Assembly (NCBI GenBank): GCA_910578845.1
Contig: CAJTSL010000032.1
Location: 1 to 36,012, forward strand
DNA: 36,012 nucleotides
DNA from: an uncultured Lachnospiraceae bacterium
GTDB taxonomy: Bacteria; Bacillota; Clostridia; Lachnospirales; Lachnospiraceae
Reading direction: 5' to 3'
Part shown: positions 8,265 to 15,246 of the stretch, piece after piece
How positions within the stretch are numbered: position 1 is the stretch's first letter
How the letters are laid out: every line of letters begins with the position of its first letter
Translations under genes and position numbers: made by a program
The notes under the pieces: model-generated
Database searches by the model: none
What the model saw: the letters and a program-made list of their open reading frames with translations, nothing else
Told to the model about the DNA's origin: nothing

Positions 8265-8293
8265 ATTATATCGAACATATTTTCGCATGTCAA
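8265..8293 (-). promoter_or_regulatory. Consensus promoter of the LysM (YneA-like) gene
   Basis: On the minus strand TTGACA (8288-8293) and TATAAT (8265-8270) are both perfect and separated by exactly 17 bases. LexA box 3 lies wholly inside this spacer, so a strong promoter appears to be held off by LexA. The transcript leader would be about 137 bases. Confidence 0.88.
8272..8285. promoter_or_regulatory. LexA (SOS) box 3, inside the LysM gene promoter
   Basis: CGAACATATTTTCG matches 13 of 14 consensus positions and sits between the -35 and -10 of the minus-strand promoter. Confidence 0.82.
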
Positions 8294-8312
8294 TTACTTT
8301 TGCTAAAATTTT

Positions 8313-8326
8313 CGAACAAATATTCT
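8313..8326. promoter_or_regulatory. LexA (SOS) box 4, upstream of lexA
   Basis: CGAACAAATATTCT matches 12 of 14 consensus positions, about ten bases upstream of the lexA -35 element. On the opposite strand 8326-8339 gives a further 11-of-14 match that overlaps the lexA -35. Confidence 0.65.
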
Positions 8327-8336
8327 GAATATACGT

Positions 8337-8365
8337 TTGCTTTTTACTTTTCAGTATGTTAAACT
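8337..8365 (+). promoter_or_regulatory. Promoter of lexA
   Basis: TTGCTT (8337-8342) and TAAACT (8360-8365) are 17 bases apart, 59 bases upstream of the lexA start codon. Both elements are moderate matches, and the -35 overlaps a weak LexA-box-like site, fitting autoregulation. Confidence 0.6.
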
Positions 8366-8423
8366 AATAGTAATAAGATTTTTGTAATAATTGATCTCAT
8401 AACAATGTATAAAGGAGGATTTT

Positions 8424-9041
8424 ATGGGGTACGGTAAAATAACAAAGAAACAACAAGATATTCTTGATTATATTAAAGAAGAAATTTTAAAGAAAGGCTA
8501 CCCGCCGGCTGTTCGTGAAATTTGTGAAGCGGTACAGTTAAAATCTACGTCTTCCGTACATTCTCATTTAGAGACCTTAGAGAAAAACGGATATATCAGG
8601 CGCGACCCTACCAAGCCACGCGCCATTGAGATTTGTGACGATAATTTCCAGATGGTACGTACGGAAATGGTATCTTTGCCGATCATCGGGCGTGTTGCTG
8701 CTGGTGAGCCGATTCTCGCCCAGGAGAATGTTGAAAGTTATTTCCCTGTTCCTGCGGATATGGTTCCCAGTGGAGATTCTTTTGTCTTAAAAGTCAAAGG
8801 AGATTCTATGATAAATGTAGGCATATACAGTGGCGACCAGATTTTCGTCCATAGCTGCAGCACTGCTGCGAACGGCGATACCGTAGTCGCATTGATTGAT
8901 GATTCTGCGACTGTCAAAACTTTTTATAGAGAAAATGGACACATTCGTTTACAACCTGAGAATGATACAATGGATCCTATTATCGTAGAGGATTGCCAGA
9001 TACTCGGGAAAGTATTCGGCGTATTTCGTCTATATCGCTAA
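8424..9041 (+). CDS. lexA: SOS regulator LexA
   Basis: A full-length 205-aa LexA repressor that undergoes RecA-stimulated self-cleavage after DNA damage. The winged-helix DNA-binding domain fills residues 1-70 (YPPAVREICEAVQLKS is the recognition region). The cleavage site is Ala93-Gly94 in VAAGEP, and the catalytic pair is Ser128 (GDSM) and Lys165 (ATVKTF). AAAGGAGG at 8411-8418 sits five bases before the ATG. It is divergent from the YneA-like gene and shares an array of LexA boxes with it, so the regulator and one of its targets are controlled together. Confidence 0.97.
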   Translation: MGYGKITKKQQDILDYIKEEILKKGYPPAVREICEAVQLKSTSSVHSHLETLEKNGYIRRDPTKPRAIEICDDNFQMVRTEMVSLPIIGRVAAGEPILAQENVESYFPVPADMVPSGDSFVLKVKGDSMINVGIYSGDQIFVHSCSTAANGDTVVALIDDSATVKTFYRENGHIRLQPENDTMDPIIVEDCQILGKVFGVFRLYR

Positions 9042-9108
9042 ATTTTCCAGTATAGCTGCCTTTTTGTAAGAGATAATAATAGATGATGGAAGCATTCTTT
9101 TCCATTGC

Positions 9109-9287
9109 CTTATATGGCTTATAGCGTTTATATTAGCTATGGCTCTTATATGGCTATAGTATTTATATTAGCTTGGCTCTTTATATGGCTATAACCGTTT
9201 ATATTAGCTATGGCTCTTATATGGCTATAGTGCTTATATTAGCTATGGCTCTTATATGGCTTATAGCGCTTATATATGGCTAATGGC
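9109..9287 (+). repeat. Imperfect tandem repeat array downstream of lexA
   Basis: Five head-to-tail units of 34-37 bases start at 9109, 9145, 9179, 9216 and 9251, each opening with CTTATATGGCT or CTTTATATGGCT; the last is degenerate. Each unit is itself a dimer of two related 17-18-base halves (compare CTTATATGGCTATAG with CTTATATTAGCTATGG). There are no spacers, so it is not a CRISPR. It occupies most of the 350-base gap between lexA and the DUF378 gene, which otherwise shows no gene. Confidence 0.85.
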
Positions 9288-9391
9288 ATTTGTTAATATA
9301 GGATGCTTTTATCATGATCAAATTGAAATAAGATTGAAAAATTATTTTGATTTCTTTTATTTTGATTTCTTATGGAAAGGGGAATAGCAAC

Positions 9392-9610
9392 ATGAATAAT
9401 AAAGGATTGGATTGTCTTGCTTTGACAATTGCCATCATTGGTGCAATTAACTGGGGCCTGATTGGCTTCTTCAGTTTTGACCTGGTAGCCTTTATTTTTG
9501 GTAATATGTCATGGCTTTCCAGAATTGTTTATGCTTTAGTAGGTATTGCCGGTTTATATATCATCACATTTTATATGTATGCGGGCGGCAAGGCCAAAGA
9601 ATTGGACTGA
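9392..9610 (+). CDS. DUF378 family small membrane protein
   Basis: A 72-aa protein matching the DUF378 family: two hydrophobic segments (about residues 9-30 and 44-65) around the short loop, with the typical AIIGAINWGLIGFF stretch near residues 11-24. Function is unknown across the family. ATG at 9392 is chosen because AAAGGGGA precedes it closely; the open frame extends upstream to 9347 without support. It is followed by a strong hairpin terminator and appears to be a single-gene unit. Confidence 0.88.
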   Translation: MNNKGLDCLALTIAIIGAINWGLIGFFSFDLVAFIFGNMSWLSRIVYALVGIAGLYIITFYMYAGGKAKELD

Positions 9611-9650
9611 GCTAAATACGCAGAATAGGCAAAGCAGAATAAACAAATTA

Positions 9651-9690
9651 GGAAGAATCGCTCGCTGACGGGTGATTCTTCCATATTTTT
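9651..9690. terminator. Bidirectional terminator between the DUF378 gene and rsfS
   Basis: GGAAGAATC (9651-9659) pairs perfectly with GATTCTTCC (9674-9682), followed by ATATTTTT on the plus strand. It lies between the ends of two convergent genes, so it can stop the DUF378 transcript and also the long minus-strand operon ending in rsfS. Confidence 0.75.
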
Positions 9691-10042
9691 AAAAGCTCTC
9701 TTTTTCTATTGTCACGCCATCCCGCCAAATACGCTCCAAATCATAAAACAGGCGGTTTTCTTTATCAAAAACATGCACGATAATGTCCTGGAAATCCATT
9801 AAAATCCAATTTGCATTCTGATATCCTTCAATATGCTTGGGGTTATGCCCTGCCCTTCCTAACGTTTCTTCAACATTATCTGTCATTGCCTGGATCTGGC
9901 TCTTATTGGTACCGCTCGCGATGATAAAATAATCTGCAATGGTCGAGATATGGCTGATATCAATTATTTTGATGTCTTCTGCTTTTTTATCTTCTAATGC
10001 TATGATGGCAAGTTTCGCCATTTCTTTAGAACTATTATCCAT
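9689..10042 (-). CDS. rsfS: Ribosome silencing factor RsfS
   Basis: A 117-aa protein of the RsfS/Iojap family, which binds L14 on the 50S subunit and blocks subunit joining under nutrient stress. The family core is clear: ISTIADYFIIASGTNKSQ in the first half and the HIEGYQNANWILMDFQDIIVHVF region after it. It is the last gene of the rplU-to-rsfS run and follows yqeK after 44 bases, the usual Firmicutes order nadD-yqeK-rsfS. Confidence 0.96.
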   Translation of the reverse strand: MDNSSKEMAKLAIIALEDKKAEDIKIIDISHISTIADYFIIASGTNKSQIQAMTDNVEETLGRAGHNPKHIEGYQNANWILMDFQDIIVHVFDKENRLFYDLERIWRDGVTIEKESF

Positions 10043-10086
10043 TGTATCAATACTCTCCTTTTCTGTTTATTGTATTGTAGTTGCGC

Positions 10087-10671
10087 CTATTTATCAATCC
10101 TATGGCATAGGCTTGTATAGGTTGCTTTCGTCATGGCATCAATCACGCCACCTGTTGAATGTAGGTACGCAAGGGTATCTTCCAATATCCGCATCAACGC
10201 TTTATCCAAATCCTGGTAAGCAAGCTTTCGGATTTGAGAGAGATTCGCTGCATGAGTCCTTCCAGGCTCGATATAATCTGCAATGTATAATATTTTCTCC
10301 AGCTTGCCCATATCCGGCCTGCCAGTCGTATGATACTTTATAGCATTTAATACTTCTTCATCTTCTATGCCATATTTTTTGTGTGCGAGAAAGCTGCCTG
10401 CCTTTGCATGCAGCAAAGCTGTCGGATTCTGCATTTCCACTTCGGACATTGGCAGATTATGCTTCTTGCATAGAGAGATTAATTTCTTAGAGGAAAGGCA
10501 CTTAGCACAGTCATGCAGCATACCTGCTATCATTGCCCGATTCGTGTCAACACCATGCACCATCGCAAGAGAGGCCGCCGTATAGGCAACAGATAATGTA
10601 TGCTCATACCGTTTCGTATGCAGTTCTTTTTCCATTTCTTTTCTTAGTTTCTTCAAACTTGCTGTTTTCAT
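10087..10671 (-). CDS. yqeK: HD-domain hydrolase YqeK (diadenosine tetraphosphatase)
   Basis: An HD-superfamily metal hydrolase of 194 aa. The YqeK family cleaves diadenosine tetraphosphate symmetrically to ADP. The metal-binding signature shows as the early His in RYEHTLSV, HDCAK (the HD pair), LLHAKAG and KYHTTG. ATG at 10671 is preferred: the ATG at 10683 sits one base after the AAAGG Shine-Dalgarno, too close, while 10671 is 13 bases away. It lies between nadD and rsfS as in Bacillus. Its ribosome binding site is part of a duplicated stretch in the 160-base gap behind nadD. Confidence 0.93.
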   Translation of the reverse strand: MKTASLKKLRKEMEKELHTKRYEHTLSVAYTAASLAMVHGVDTNRAMIAGMLHDCAKCLSSKKLISLCKKHNLPMSEVEMQNPTALLHAKAGSFLAHKKYGIEDEEVLNAIKYHTTGRPDMGKLEKILYIADYIEPGRTHAANLSQIRKLAYQDLDKALMRILEDTLAYLHSTGGVIDAMTKATYTSLCHRIDK

Positions 10672-10678
10672 ACTAATA

Positions 10679-10804
10679 ACCATGCCTTTCTCTCAACCTG
10701 AGAATTTGGGGCCAAGACGCTATCAGCGACGGGGCAACACAAATTTCAACCATGCCTTTCTCTCAGCTTGCGAACTTTGGGCACCGTCGGCACTTAGACG
10801 CTAT
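10679..10804 (-). repeat. Imperfect direct repeat in the nadD-yqeK gap
   Basis: About 33 bases at 10679-10711 recur at 10749-10781 (AACCATGCCTTTCTCTCA is identical in both). A further nine-base match, AGACGCTAT, follows each copy (10715 and 10796). On the minus strand each copy reads as a Shine-Dalgarno followed by CATGGTT; only the copy next to yqeK leads into a gene. No open frame uses the other copy. Confidence 0.75.
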
Positions 10805-10830
10805 TTTAGCATCTTATGTGCTGCCTGGTG

Positions 10831-11442
10831 TCATTCCTGATATAATTGATTCCTAAGGATATACTGATACACCGTATCCGGCACATAAGCACGGATTGCG
10901 CTAACATTCCCCTTCTCACACAGATGTCTGATCATAGACGAAGAAACTTCGATCTGTTCGGTTTGTAGGAGGGAAATATCCGCAGCAAATTTTTCTTTTA
11001 GACAAGCAGCATGCGCCTCCATATCCTCTCGTGACTTATCGTCCCGTATGGCGGCAAGGACACGGCAATCTGCAAATATCCTGCCAGGTTCTTTCCAATT
11101 TTCAATCGACCATAGGCTATCCGCGCCCATGATAAAAAAGTATTCTGTTTCTGGCTCACTCTTACGCAGGTCTTGTAATGTCTCATACGTATAGGTATTG
11201 CCTTCTTTTTCTATTTCGATGGAGGATACGGAGAAGAAAGGCATATCTGCAACCGCCAATTCTGTCATTTCCATCCGTATAAGCCCAGGCAATATCTTTT
11301 TATTCTTTTTCATATATGGCGTCCCACTAGGGATAAAAAGCACCTCATCCAAAGCAAATTGTTCTTTCGCGCTTTTGGCTATTGCCAAATGCCCTAAATG
11401 GGGTGGGTCAAAAGTGCCGCCCATAATGCCTGTTCTCTTCAA
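10831..11442 (-). CDS. nadD: Nicotinate-nucleotide adenylyltransferase
   Basis: A 203-aa NadD, which joins ATP and nicotinate mononucleotide to make deamido-NAD in the NAD pathway. The nucleotidyltransferase signatures are the N-terminal GGTFDPPHLGHL (residues 8-19) and the C-terminal SSSMIR corresponding to the ISSTxIR motif. Length is normal. It stands between yhbY and yqeK on the minus strand. It is distinct from the other adenylyltransferase in the window, coaD, which carries the PGSFDPVTFGH version. Confidence 0.97.
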   Translation of the reverse strand: MKRTGIMGGTFDPPHLGHLAIAKSAKEQFALDEVLFIPSGTPYMKKNKKILPGLIRMEMTELAVADMPFFSVSSIEIEKEGNTYTYETLQDLRKSEPETEYFFIMGADSLWSIENWKEPGRIFADCRVLAAIRDDKSREDMEAHAACLKEKFAADISLLQTEQIEVSSSMIRHLCEKGNVSAIRAYVPDTVYQYILRNQLYQE

Positions 11443-11471
11443 TTCTATTCCTCCATATATTCTATTATTAA

Positions 11472-11759
11472 TTATGGTAAAACGATCTTCGGCTTCTTTT
11501 TATCAGGCTTATAAAGGATTATTTTCTTCCCAATGACTTGAACAACTTGGGAGCGCGTTCTTTCCGCTACCATATCCGCAATCTCATTTGGATCATCCAC
11601 ACAATTTTTTAAGACCGCGATTTTGATCAGTTCCCTTGTATGAAAGGATTCTGCTATCGCCTGTGTAACTTCTGGCGTCAGGCTGGATTTCCCAATCTGG
11701 AAAATAGGATCTAGGCCACTTGCCAGGCTTTTTAAATATGCTCTCTGTTTACTTGTCAT
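11472..11759 (-). CDS. yhbY: YhbY family RNA-binding (CRM domain) protein
   Basis: A 95-aa single-domain CRM protein associated with 50S subunit precursors in other bacteria. The family pattern is visible: MTSKQRAYLKSLA at the start, FQIGKSSLTPEV, HELIK-like HTRELIKIAVLKN, and the QVVQVIGKKIILYK strand near the end. It lies 30 bases upstream of nadD and 32 bases downstream of obgE on the same strand, consistent with one ribosome-assembly operon. Confidence 0.95.
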   Translation of the reverse strand: MTSKQRAYLKSLASGLDPIFQIGKSSLTPEVTQAIAESFHTRELIKIAVLKNCVDDPNEIADMVAERTRSQVVQVIGKKIILYKPDKKKPKIVLP

Positions 11760-11791
11760 GTTCTTCTCCCTATCTTTATCTTATATGCTGC

Positions 11792-13078
11792 TTATTTATA
11801 ATAATCAAAAGAAAGCCCATACATCCTGACCGTATTACCCTCTTCAATGCCAAGTTCCTCTAATTGTTTCAGGATGTCCTGCTCTTTTAAGAAATTCTGG
11901 AAGAACCGGAATCCCTTCTCAGATTCTAGATTCGTATAGGATAACATTTTCTCAATACGAGGGCCTTCTACTACATATTCTTCTTTTTCCTCATCATAGA
12001 CAACCGTAAAAGGCTCATTGGAGTTCTCTATATGCTCTTCAGGTATATATTCCTGCGCAAAAACAACAGGTTCCTTATCCAATTTATCTAATTCATTTTG
12101 TATCGTATATAGCAGTTTTCTTATGCCCTCTCCTGAAATAGCGCTAATTGGATAAACCGGGATGCCTTTGGGCTCAAACTCCGCCTGGATACGTTCAATG
12201 GCATCGTCTTCCCCAAACATCATATCAATCTTATTCGCTGCAATGATCTGAGGCCTTGCTGCAATCTCTGCATTATATGTCTCTAATTCCTTATTAATGG
12301 CATAAATATCTGCAACCGGATCCCTTCCTTCCGTAGATGCCGCATCTACAATATGCACAATTAATTTCGTCCGCTCAATATGGCGAAGGAATTCATGCCC
12401 AAGACCTACGCCTTCGGATGCGCCTTCGATCAGTCCCGGGATATCTGCAATGACAAAACCTTTCGCATCCTCCAAATCCACAACGCCAAGATTCGGATTC
12501 AAAGTCGTAAAATGGTAATTGGCGATTTTGGGCCTGGCATTGGTTACCTTGGATAAGAAAGTAGACTTTCCTACGTTCGGGAAACCCACTAAGCCTACAT
12601 CCGCAATCACCTTTAGTTCCAGCATGACTTCTAATGCCATTGCCGGCCGTCCTGGCTGCGCATATTTGGGTGCCTGCATTTTACTGGTCGCATAATGCTG
12701 GTTTCCACTGCCGCCTCTGCCGCCTTTTAACAATAAGACCTTCCGGTTTTCACCTGACATATCCGCGATGACTTTCCCGCTCTCGGCTTCTTTGATGACC
12801 GTGCCTGCCGGCACCTTGATCATAATATCGTCTCCGTTCTTTCCAGCACAGTTACGTTTTCCGCCCTCTGTGCCATCCCCAGCACAGTATTTTCGGATAT
12901 GCCGGAAATCTGTCAAGGTATTTAACCCTTCATCTACTACAAAATATACGTTTCCGCCATTGCCGCCGTCGCCCCCGTCCGGGCCGCCGTTTGGCACATA
13001 TTTCTCTCTCCTAAAAGAAACGTGTCCGTCTCCGCCTTTTCCGCTTCTAATATATATTTTCGCTCTGTCTGCAAACAT
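11792..13078 (-). CDS. obgE: GTPase ObgE (50S assembly, stress)
   Basis: An essential ribosome-assembly GTPase. From this start it is 428 aa, the length of Bacillus Obg. The glycine-rich Obg fold fills about residues 1-158 (SGKGGDGHVSFRREK, PDGGDGGNGG). The G domain shows GFPNVGKST, DIPGLIEGA and NKID, and a C-terminal OCT domain follows. MFADRAKI at 13078 is the family start. AGGAGG (13092-13097) is 13 bases away; a nearer ATG at 13090 is only one base from it, and the frame is open further upstream without support. Confidence 0.96.
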   Translation of the reverse strand: MFADRAKIYIRSGKGGDGHVSFRREKYVPNGGPDGGDGGNGGNVYFVVDEGLNTLTDFRHIRKYCAGDGTEGGKRNCAGKNGDDIMIKVPAGTVIKEAESGKVIADMSGENRKVLLLKGGRGGSGNQHYATSKMQAPKYAQPGRPAMALEVMLELKVIADVGLVGFPNVGKSTFLSKVTNARPKIANYHFTTLNPNLGVVDLEDAKGFVIADIPGLIEGASEGVGLGHEFLRHIERTKLIVHIVDAASTEGRDPVADIYAINKELETYNAEIAARPQIIAANKIDMMFGEDDAIERIQAEFEPKGIPVYPISAISGEGIRKLLYTIQNELDKLDKEPVVFAQEYIPEEHIENSNEPFTVVYDEEKEEYVVEGPRIEKMLSYTNLESEKGFRFFQNFLKEQDILKQLEELGIEEGNTVRMYGLSFDYYK

Positions 13079-13234
13079 ATCGACTGCCATGCCTCCTATT
13101 CCACTCTCGCGTTTGACAAGGAACCAATAGAAAACGCGCTTTGCACAGCTTTCTATCATCATGAAATAAAAGGCTCCAAACATAAAACATGTTTGAAGCC
13201 CGATTCATTCGTATATTGAAAGAACTTTATGCCA

Positions 13235-13522
13235 TTAATCTCTTTCGACAGGATATACGGAAGCTTGTTTTTTGTCTCTTCCTTTTCTCTCAAATCTAAG
13301 AACACCGTCAACTAAAGCAAATAAAGTATCATCTCCGCCTCTTCCCACATTGACGCCCGGATGAATCTTAGTCCCACGCTGTCTGTATAAGATATTTCCT
13401 GCTTTCACGAATTGTCCGTCAGCTCTTTTTGCACCTAATCTTTTGGATTCAGAATCTCTACCGTTCTTGGTAGAACCAACACCTTTCTTATGTGCAAAAA
13501 ATTGAAGGTTCATATTTAACAT
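13235..13522 (-). CDS. rpmA: 50S ribosomal protein L27
   Basis: A 95-aa bL27 with the Firmicutes N-terminal extension MLNMNLQFF ahead of AHKKG. In Staphylococcus and relatives this extension is removed by Prp between Phe9 and Ala10, exposing the end that reaches the peptidyl transferase centre. prp is the next gene upstream. AGGAGGT (13531-13537) lies within the end of prp, eight bases before this ATG; the four-base gap suggests coupled translation. An upstream in-frame ATG at 13540 is ignored because it would bury the ribosome binding site. Confidence 0.97.
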   Translation of the reverse strand: MLNMNLQFFAHKKGVGSTKNGRDSESKRLGAKRADGQFVKAGNILYRQRGTKIHPGVNVGRGGDDTLFALVDGVLRFERKGRDKKQASVYPVERD

Positions 13523-13526
13523 GGTC

Positions 13527-13856
13527 TTACACCTCCTCAAATTTCAGTTTGCAGTATTTTTCCCCATATTGCCCTGCAATCTGGGAAATACCAAGCACAA
13601 GAGAGTCTACAAGGACTTTGGATTTCTCTTGTAACGGCGCTTCAAATTGACAATAAATCCTACCGTGCTTTTCATCGCTATCAACAACAATTTTCTCCCT
13701 GGCCAATTCTTCTAGGGAATTAATCGTATTGATGACAAGGACGGAAACGGATGCGCAAACGATATCTTTGCCATATTCGTCAAATCCTGCATGTCCGCTA
13801 CATACAAAATCTTTATATTCTCCTGTTCTCGTCTTATGAAATGTCACTGTTATCAT
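13527..13856 (-). CDS. prp: L27-processing cysteine protease Prp
   Basis: A 109-aa member of the Prp (YsxB) family, the protease that removes the L27 N-terminal extension. The catalytic pair is visible as His22 (SGHAGF) and Cys34 (KDIVCASVSV), with the conserved GHAGFDEYGKDIVCA region between. It lies between rplU and rpmA, the arrangement typical of Firmicutes, and directly precedes its substrate gene. The start follows AAAGGTG. Confidence 0.95.
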   Translation of the reverse strand: MITVTFHKTRTGEYKDFVCSGHAGFDEYGKDIVCASVSVLVINTINSLEELAREKIVVDSDEKHGRIYCQFEAPLQEKSKVLVDSLVLGISQIAGQYGEKYCKLKFEEV

Positions 13857-13885
13857 TTCACACCTTTAAGCACCCTGCCAGAAAA

Positions 13886-14191
13886 TTATGCGTTAATCTT
13901 ATCAATTTTTACCTGCGTGTATGCTTGTCTATGACCATTTTTCTTATGATAGCCTGATTTCCTCTTGTATTTGTAAACGATGATCTTGCGTCCACGTCCC
14001 TGATCCATTACGGTTGCAGATACGGTCGCATTAGCAACATCATTTGCTACTTTCAGCTCATTGTCGCTGATTGCTATCACTTGGTCAAATGTAACAGTAG
14101 CTCCGACTTCGACATCCAGCTTCTCCACTTTAATCACATCGCCTTCGGATACTTTGTACTGTTTTCCGCCTGTTGCAATAATTGCGTACAT
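13886..14191 (-). CDS. rplU: 50S ribosomal protein L21
   Basis: A 101-aa bL21 with the family start MYAIIATGGKQYKV and the C-terminal YKRKSGYHKKNGHRQ. ATG at 14191 follows AGGAGGT by a good distance; an in-frame ATG at 14209 has no signal. It is the first gene of the operon rplU-prp-rpmA-obgE-yhbY-nadD-yqeK-rsfS and is preceded by an L21-type leader and a strong promoter. Confidence 0.97.
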   Translation of the reverse strand: MYAIIATGGKQYKVSEGDVIKVEKLDVEVGATVTFDQVIAISDNELKVANDVANATVSATVMDQGRGRKIIVYKYKRKSGYHKKNGHRQAYTQVKIDKINA

Positions 14192-14203
14192 AAGGCACCT
14201 CCT

Positions 14204-14312
14204 ATTCATATGGACATTTGTCCATCTTACTCGCCAGCTTCGGTGATATCCACTTAGCCACTCATAAAACTACAACTTTACAGATATGCTTCTACCTCGC
14301 TGTGCGGCATAC
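14204..14312 (-). promoter_or_regulatory. L21 leader (ribosomal protein autoregulatory RNA)
   Basis: The transcribed leader between the promoter and the rplU ribosome binding site is about 110 bases. It contains the block AAGTGGATATCACCGAAGC, which I recall from the L21 leader of Firmicutes. A hairpin (ATGGACAAATGTCCAT, 14212-14227) ends a few bases before AGGAGG, so folding could limit ribosome access. The call rests on remembered motif and position. Confidence 0.6.
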
Positions 14313-14318
14313 TCAAAT

Positions 14319-14347
14319 ATTTTATATTTTTTTTGGGAATTTGTCAA
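14319..14347 (-). promoter_or_regulatory. Promoter of the rplU operon
   Basis: Minus-strand TTGACA (14342-14347, perfect) and TAAAAT (14319-14324, five of six) are separated by 17 bases. Transcription would start near 14312, about 120 bases before the rplU ATG. Confidence 0.8.
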
Positions 14348-14399
14348 TATCTGGACGGAAATATTTTGGCATTTATTTGATTTCATGTATGATCAAGCA

Positions 14400-14567
14400 C
14401 TATTGCATTTCCTTCCTTCTTTTCAGATATAGACAGCCGACCGTTACAAAACATATTCCGATGAGTAAATTAGATGCCCTCATATGATAGATGCCGTCCA
14501 GTAAGCTAATGCCTCCCGTCAATGCATATAAGATTCCTATGATGATGTGGATTGTCCTGGTATTCAT
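14400..14567 (-). CDS. Small two-helix membrane protein, unknown
   Basis: A 55-aa open frame. It starts with MNTRTIHIIIGILYAL and ends CLYLKRRKEMQ. Two hydrophobic stretches (about residues 6-26 and 34-48) suggest a hairpin with a basic C-terminal tail. GGAGGAGAG (14574-14582) is a strong ribosome binding site eight bases upstream, which is the main support. A possible promoter (TTGTGT-17-TACAAT) lies at 14635-14663. No family is recognised. It sits between the NUDIX gene and the rplU promoter on the same strand. Confidence 0.6.
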   Translation of the reverse strand: MNTRTIHIIIGILYALTGGISLLDGIYHMRASNLLIGICFVTVGCLYLKRRKEMQ

Positions 14568-14682
14568 AAATTACTCTCCTCCGTTTGCGGTTTATGCTTC
14601 CCGCGTGCAAGTTGTTTTCTTTTATGTCAACCACATTGTATCATAGGAGAAGAGATCACACAAATTCAATATTTACCAGTTA

Positions 14683-15231
14683 TTATTTCGTCACAAAAAA
14701 ATACGCCGCAATTTGTGCCCTGGAGCTGAATTCTTCTGTCTCTAGCAGCTCGCGCACTTCCTCTTTCGTATAAAATTTTGCCTCGATCATCTCGTTTTCA
14801 GATGTATGGTCTTCGAAGCTGCCCTCTACTTCTACAAATGCAATCTGTGTCTTGACATCTGAGAAAGCGACCGCCGCATAAGAAGGCTTTAATATCTGCA
14901 AAATCTTTTTCACCTGTAGCCCAGTCTCTTCATACAGTTCCCTCTGGATGCATTCCTCTATGGACTCCCCTTCTTCTAGCATACCGGCACATAGATTATA
15001 AACATCATGATTAACGCCCATCCGGAACTCATGTAAAAGCAACATCCGCTCCTGACAGTAAGCAACGATGGAAACGCCACTGACAGAATTCCCTAGCGCA
15101 TTCTCATCTGGGATCTCATGCCTGCTGACAATCTCATAGACTTTCTCTTTCCCCTTTTTATTTAGATAAGTTAGCTCATAATTTTTCAGATACTTTCCAT
15201 CTTTTACCTTTATCAGTTTCAGTAGCTTCAT
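14683..15231 (-). CDS. NUDIX hydrolase (ADP-ribose pyrophosphatase-like)
   Basis: A 182-aa NUDIX protein of the ADP-ribose pyrophosphatase type, which cleaves nucleoside diphosphate sugars such as ADP-ribose. The complete 23-residue Nudix box spans residues 83-105, with Gly83, Glu89, REL and EETGL all in place. The upstream strands (SGVSIVAYCQERMLLLHEFR) and the downstream YAAVAFSDVKTQIAFVEV match the family. It is the last gene of the TIGR03960-TIGR03936-rng cluster, 15 bases after rng. The substrate cannot be fixed from sequence. Confidence 0.9.
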   Translation of the reverse strand: MKLLKLIKVKDGKYLKNYELTYLNKKGKEKVYEIVSRHEIPDENALGNSVSGVSIVAYCQERMLLLHEFRMGVNHDVYNLCAGMLEEGESIEECIQRELYEETGLQVKKILQILKPSYAAVAFSDVKTQIAFVEVEGSFEDHTSENEMIEAKFYTKEEVRELLETEEFSSRAQIAAYFFVTK

Positions 15232-15246
15232 GTTCTATTTCCTTTC

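Noticed and set aside
8121..8306. 61-aa plus-strand open frame in the lexA upstream region
   Set aside because: It runs through LexA boxes and the minus-strand promoter and has no ribosome binding site.
9109..9287. CRISPR-like array
   Set aside because: Units follow each other directly with no unique spacers, units differ in length and sequence, and no cas genes are present.
9939..10343. 134-aa plus-strand open frame opposite rsfS/yqeK
   Set aside because: It is antisense to two well-recognised genes and has no family resemblance or start signal.
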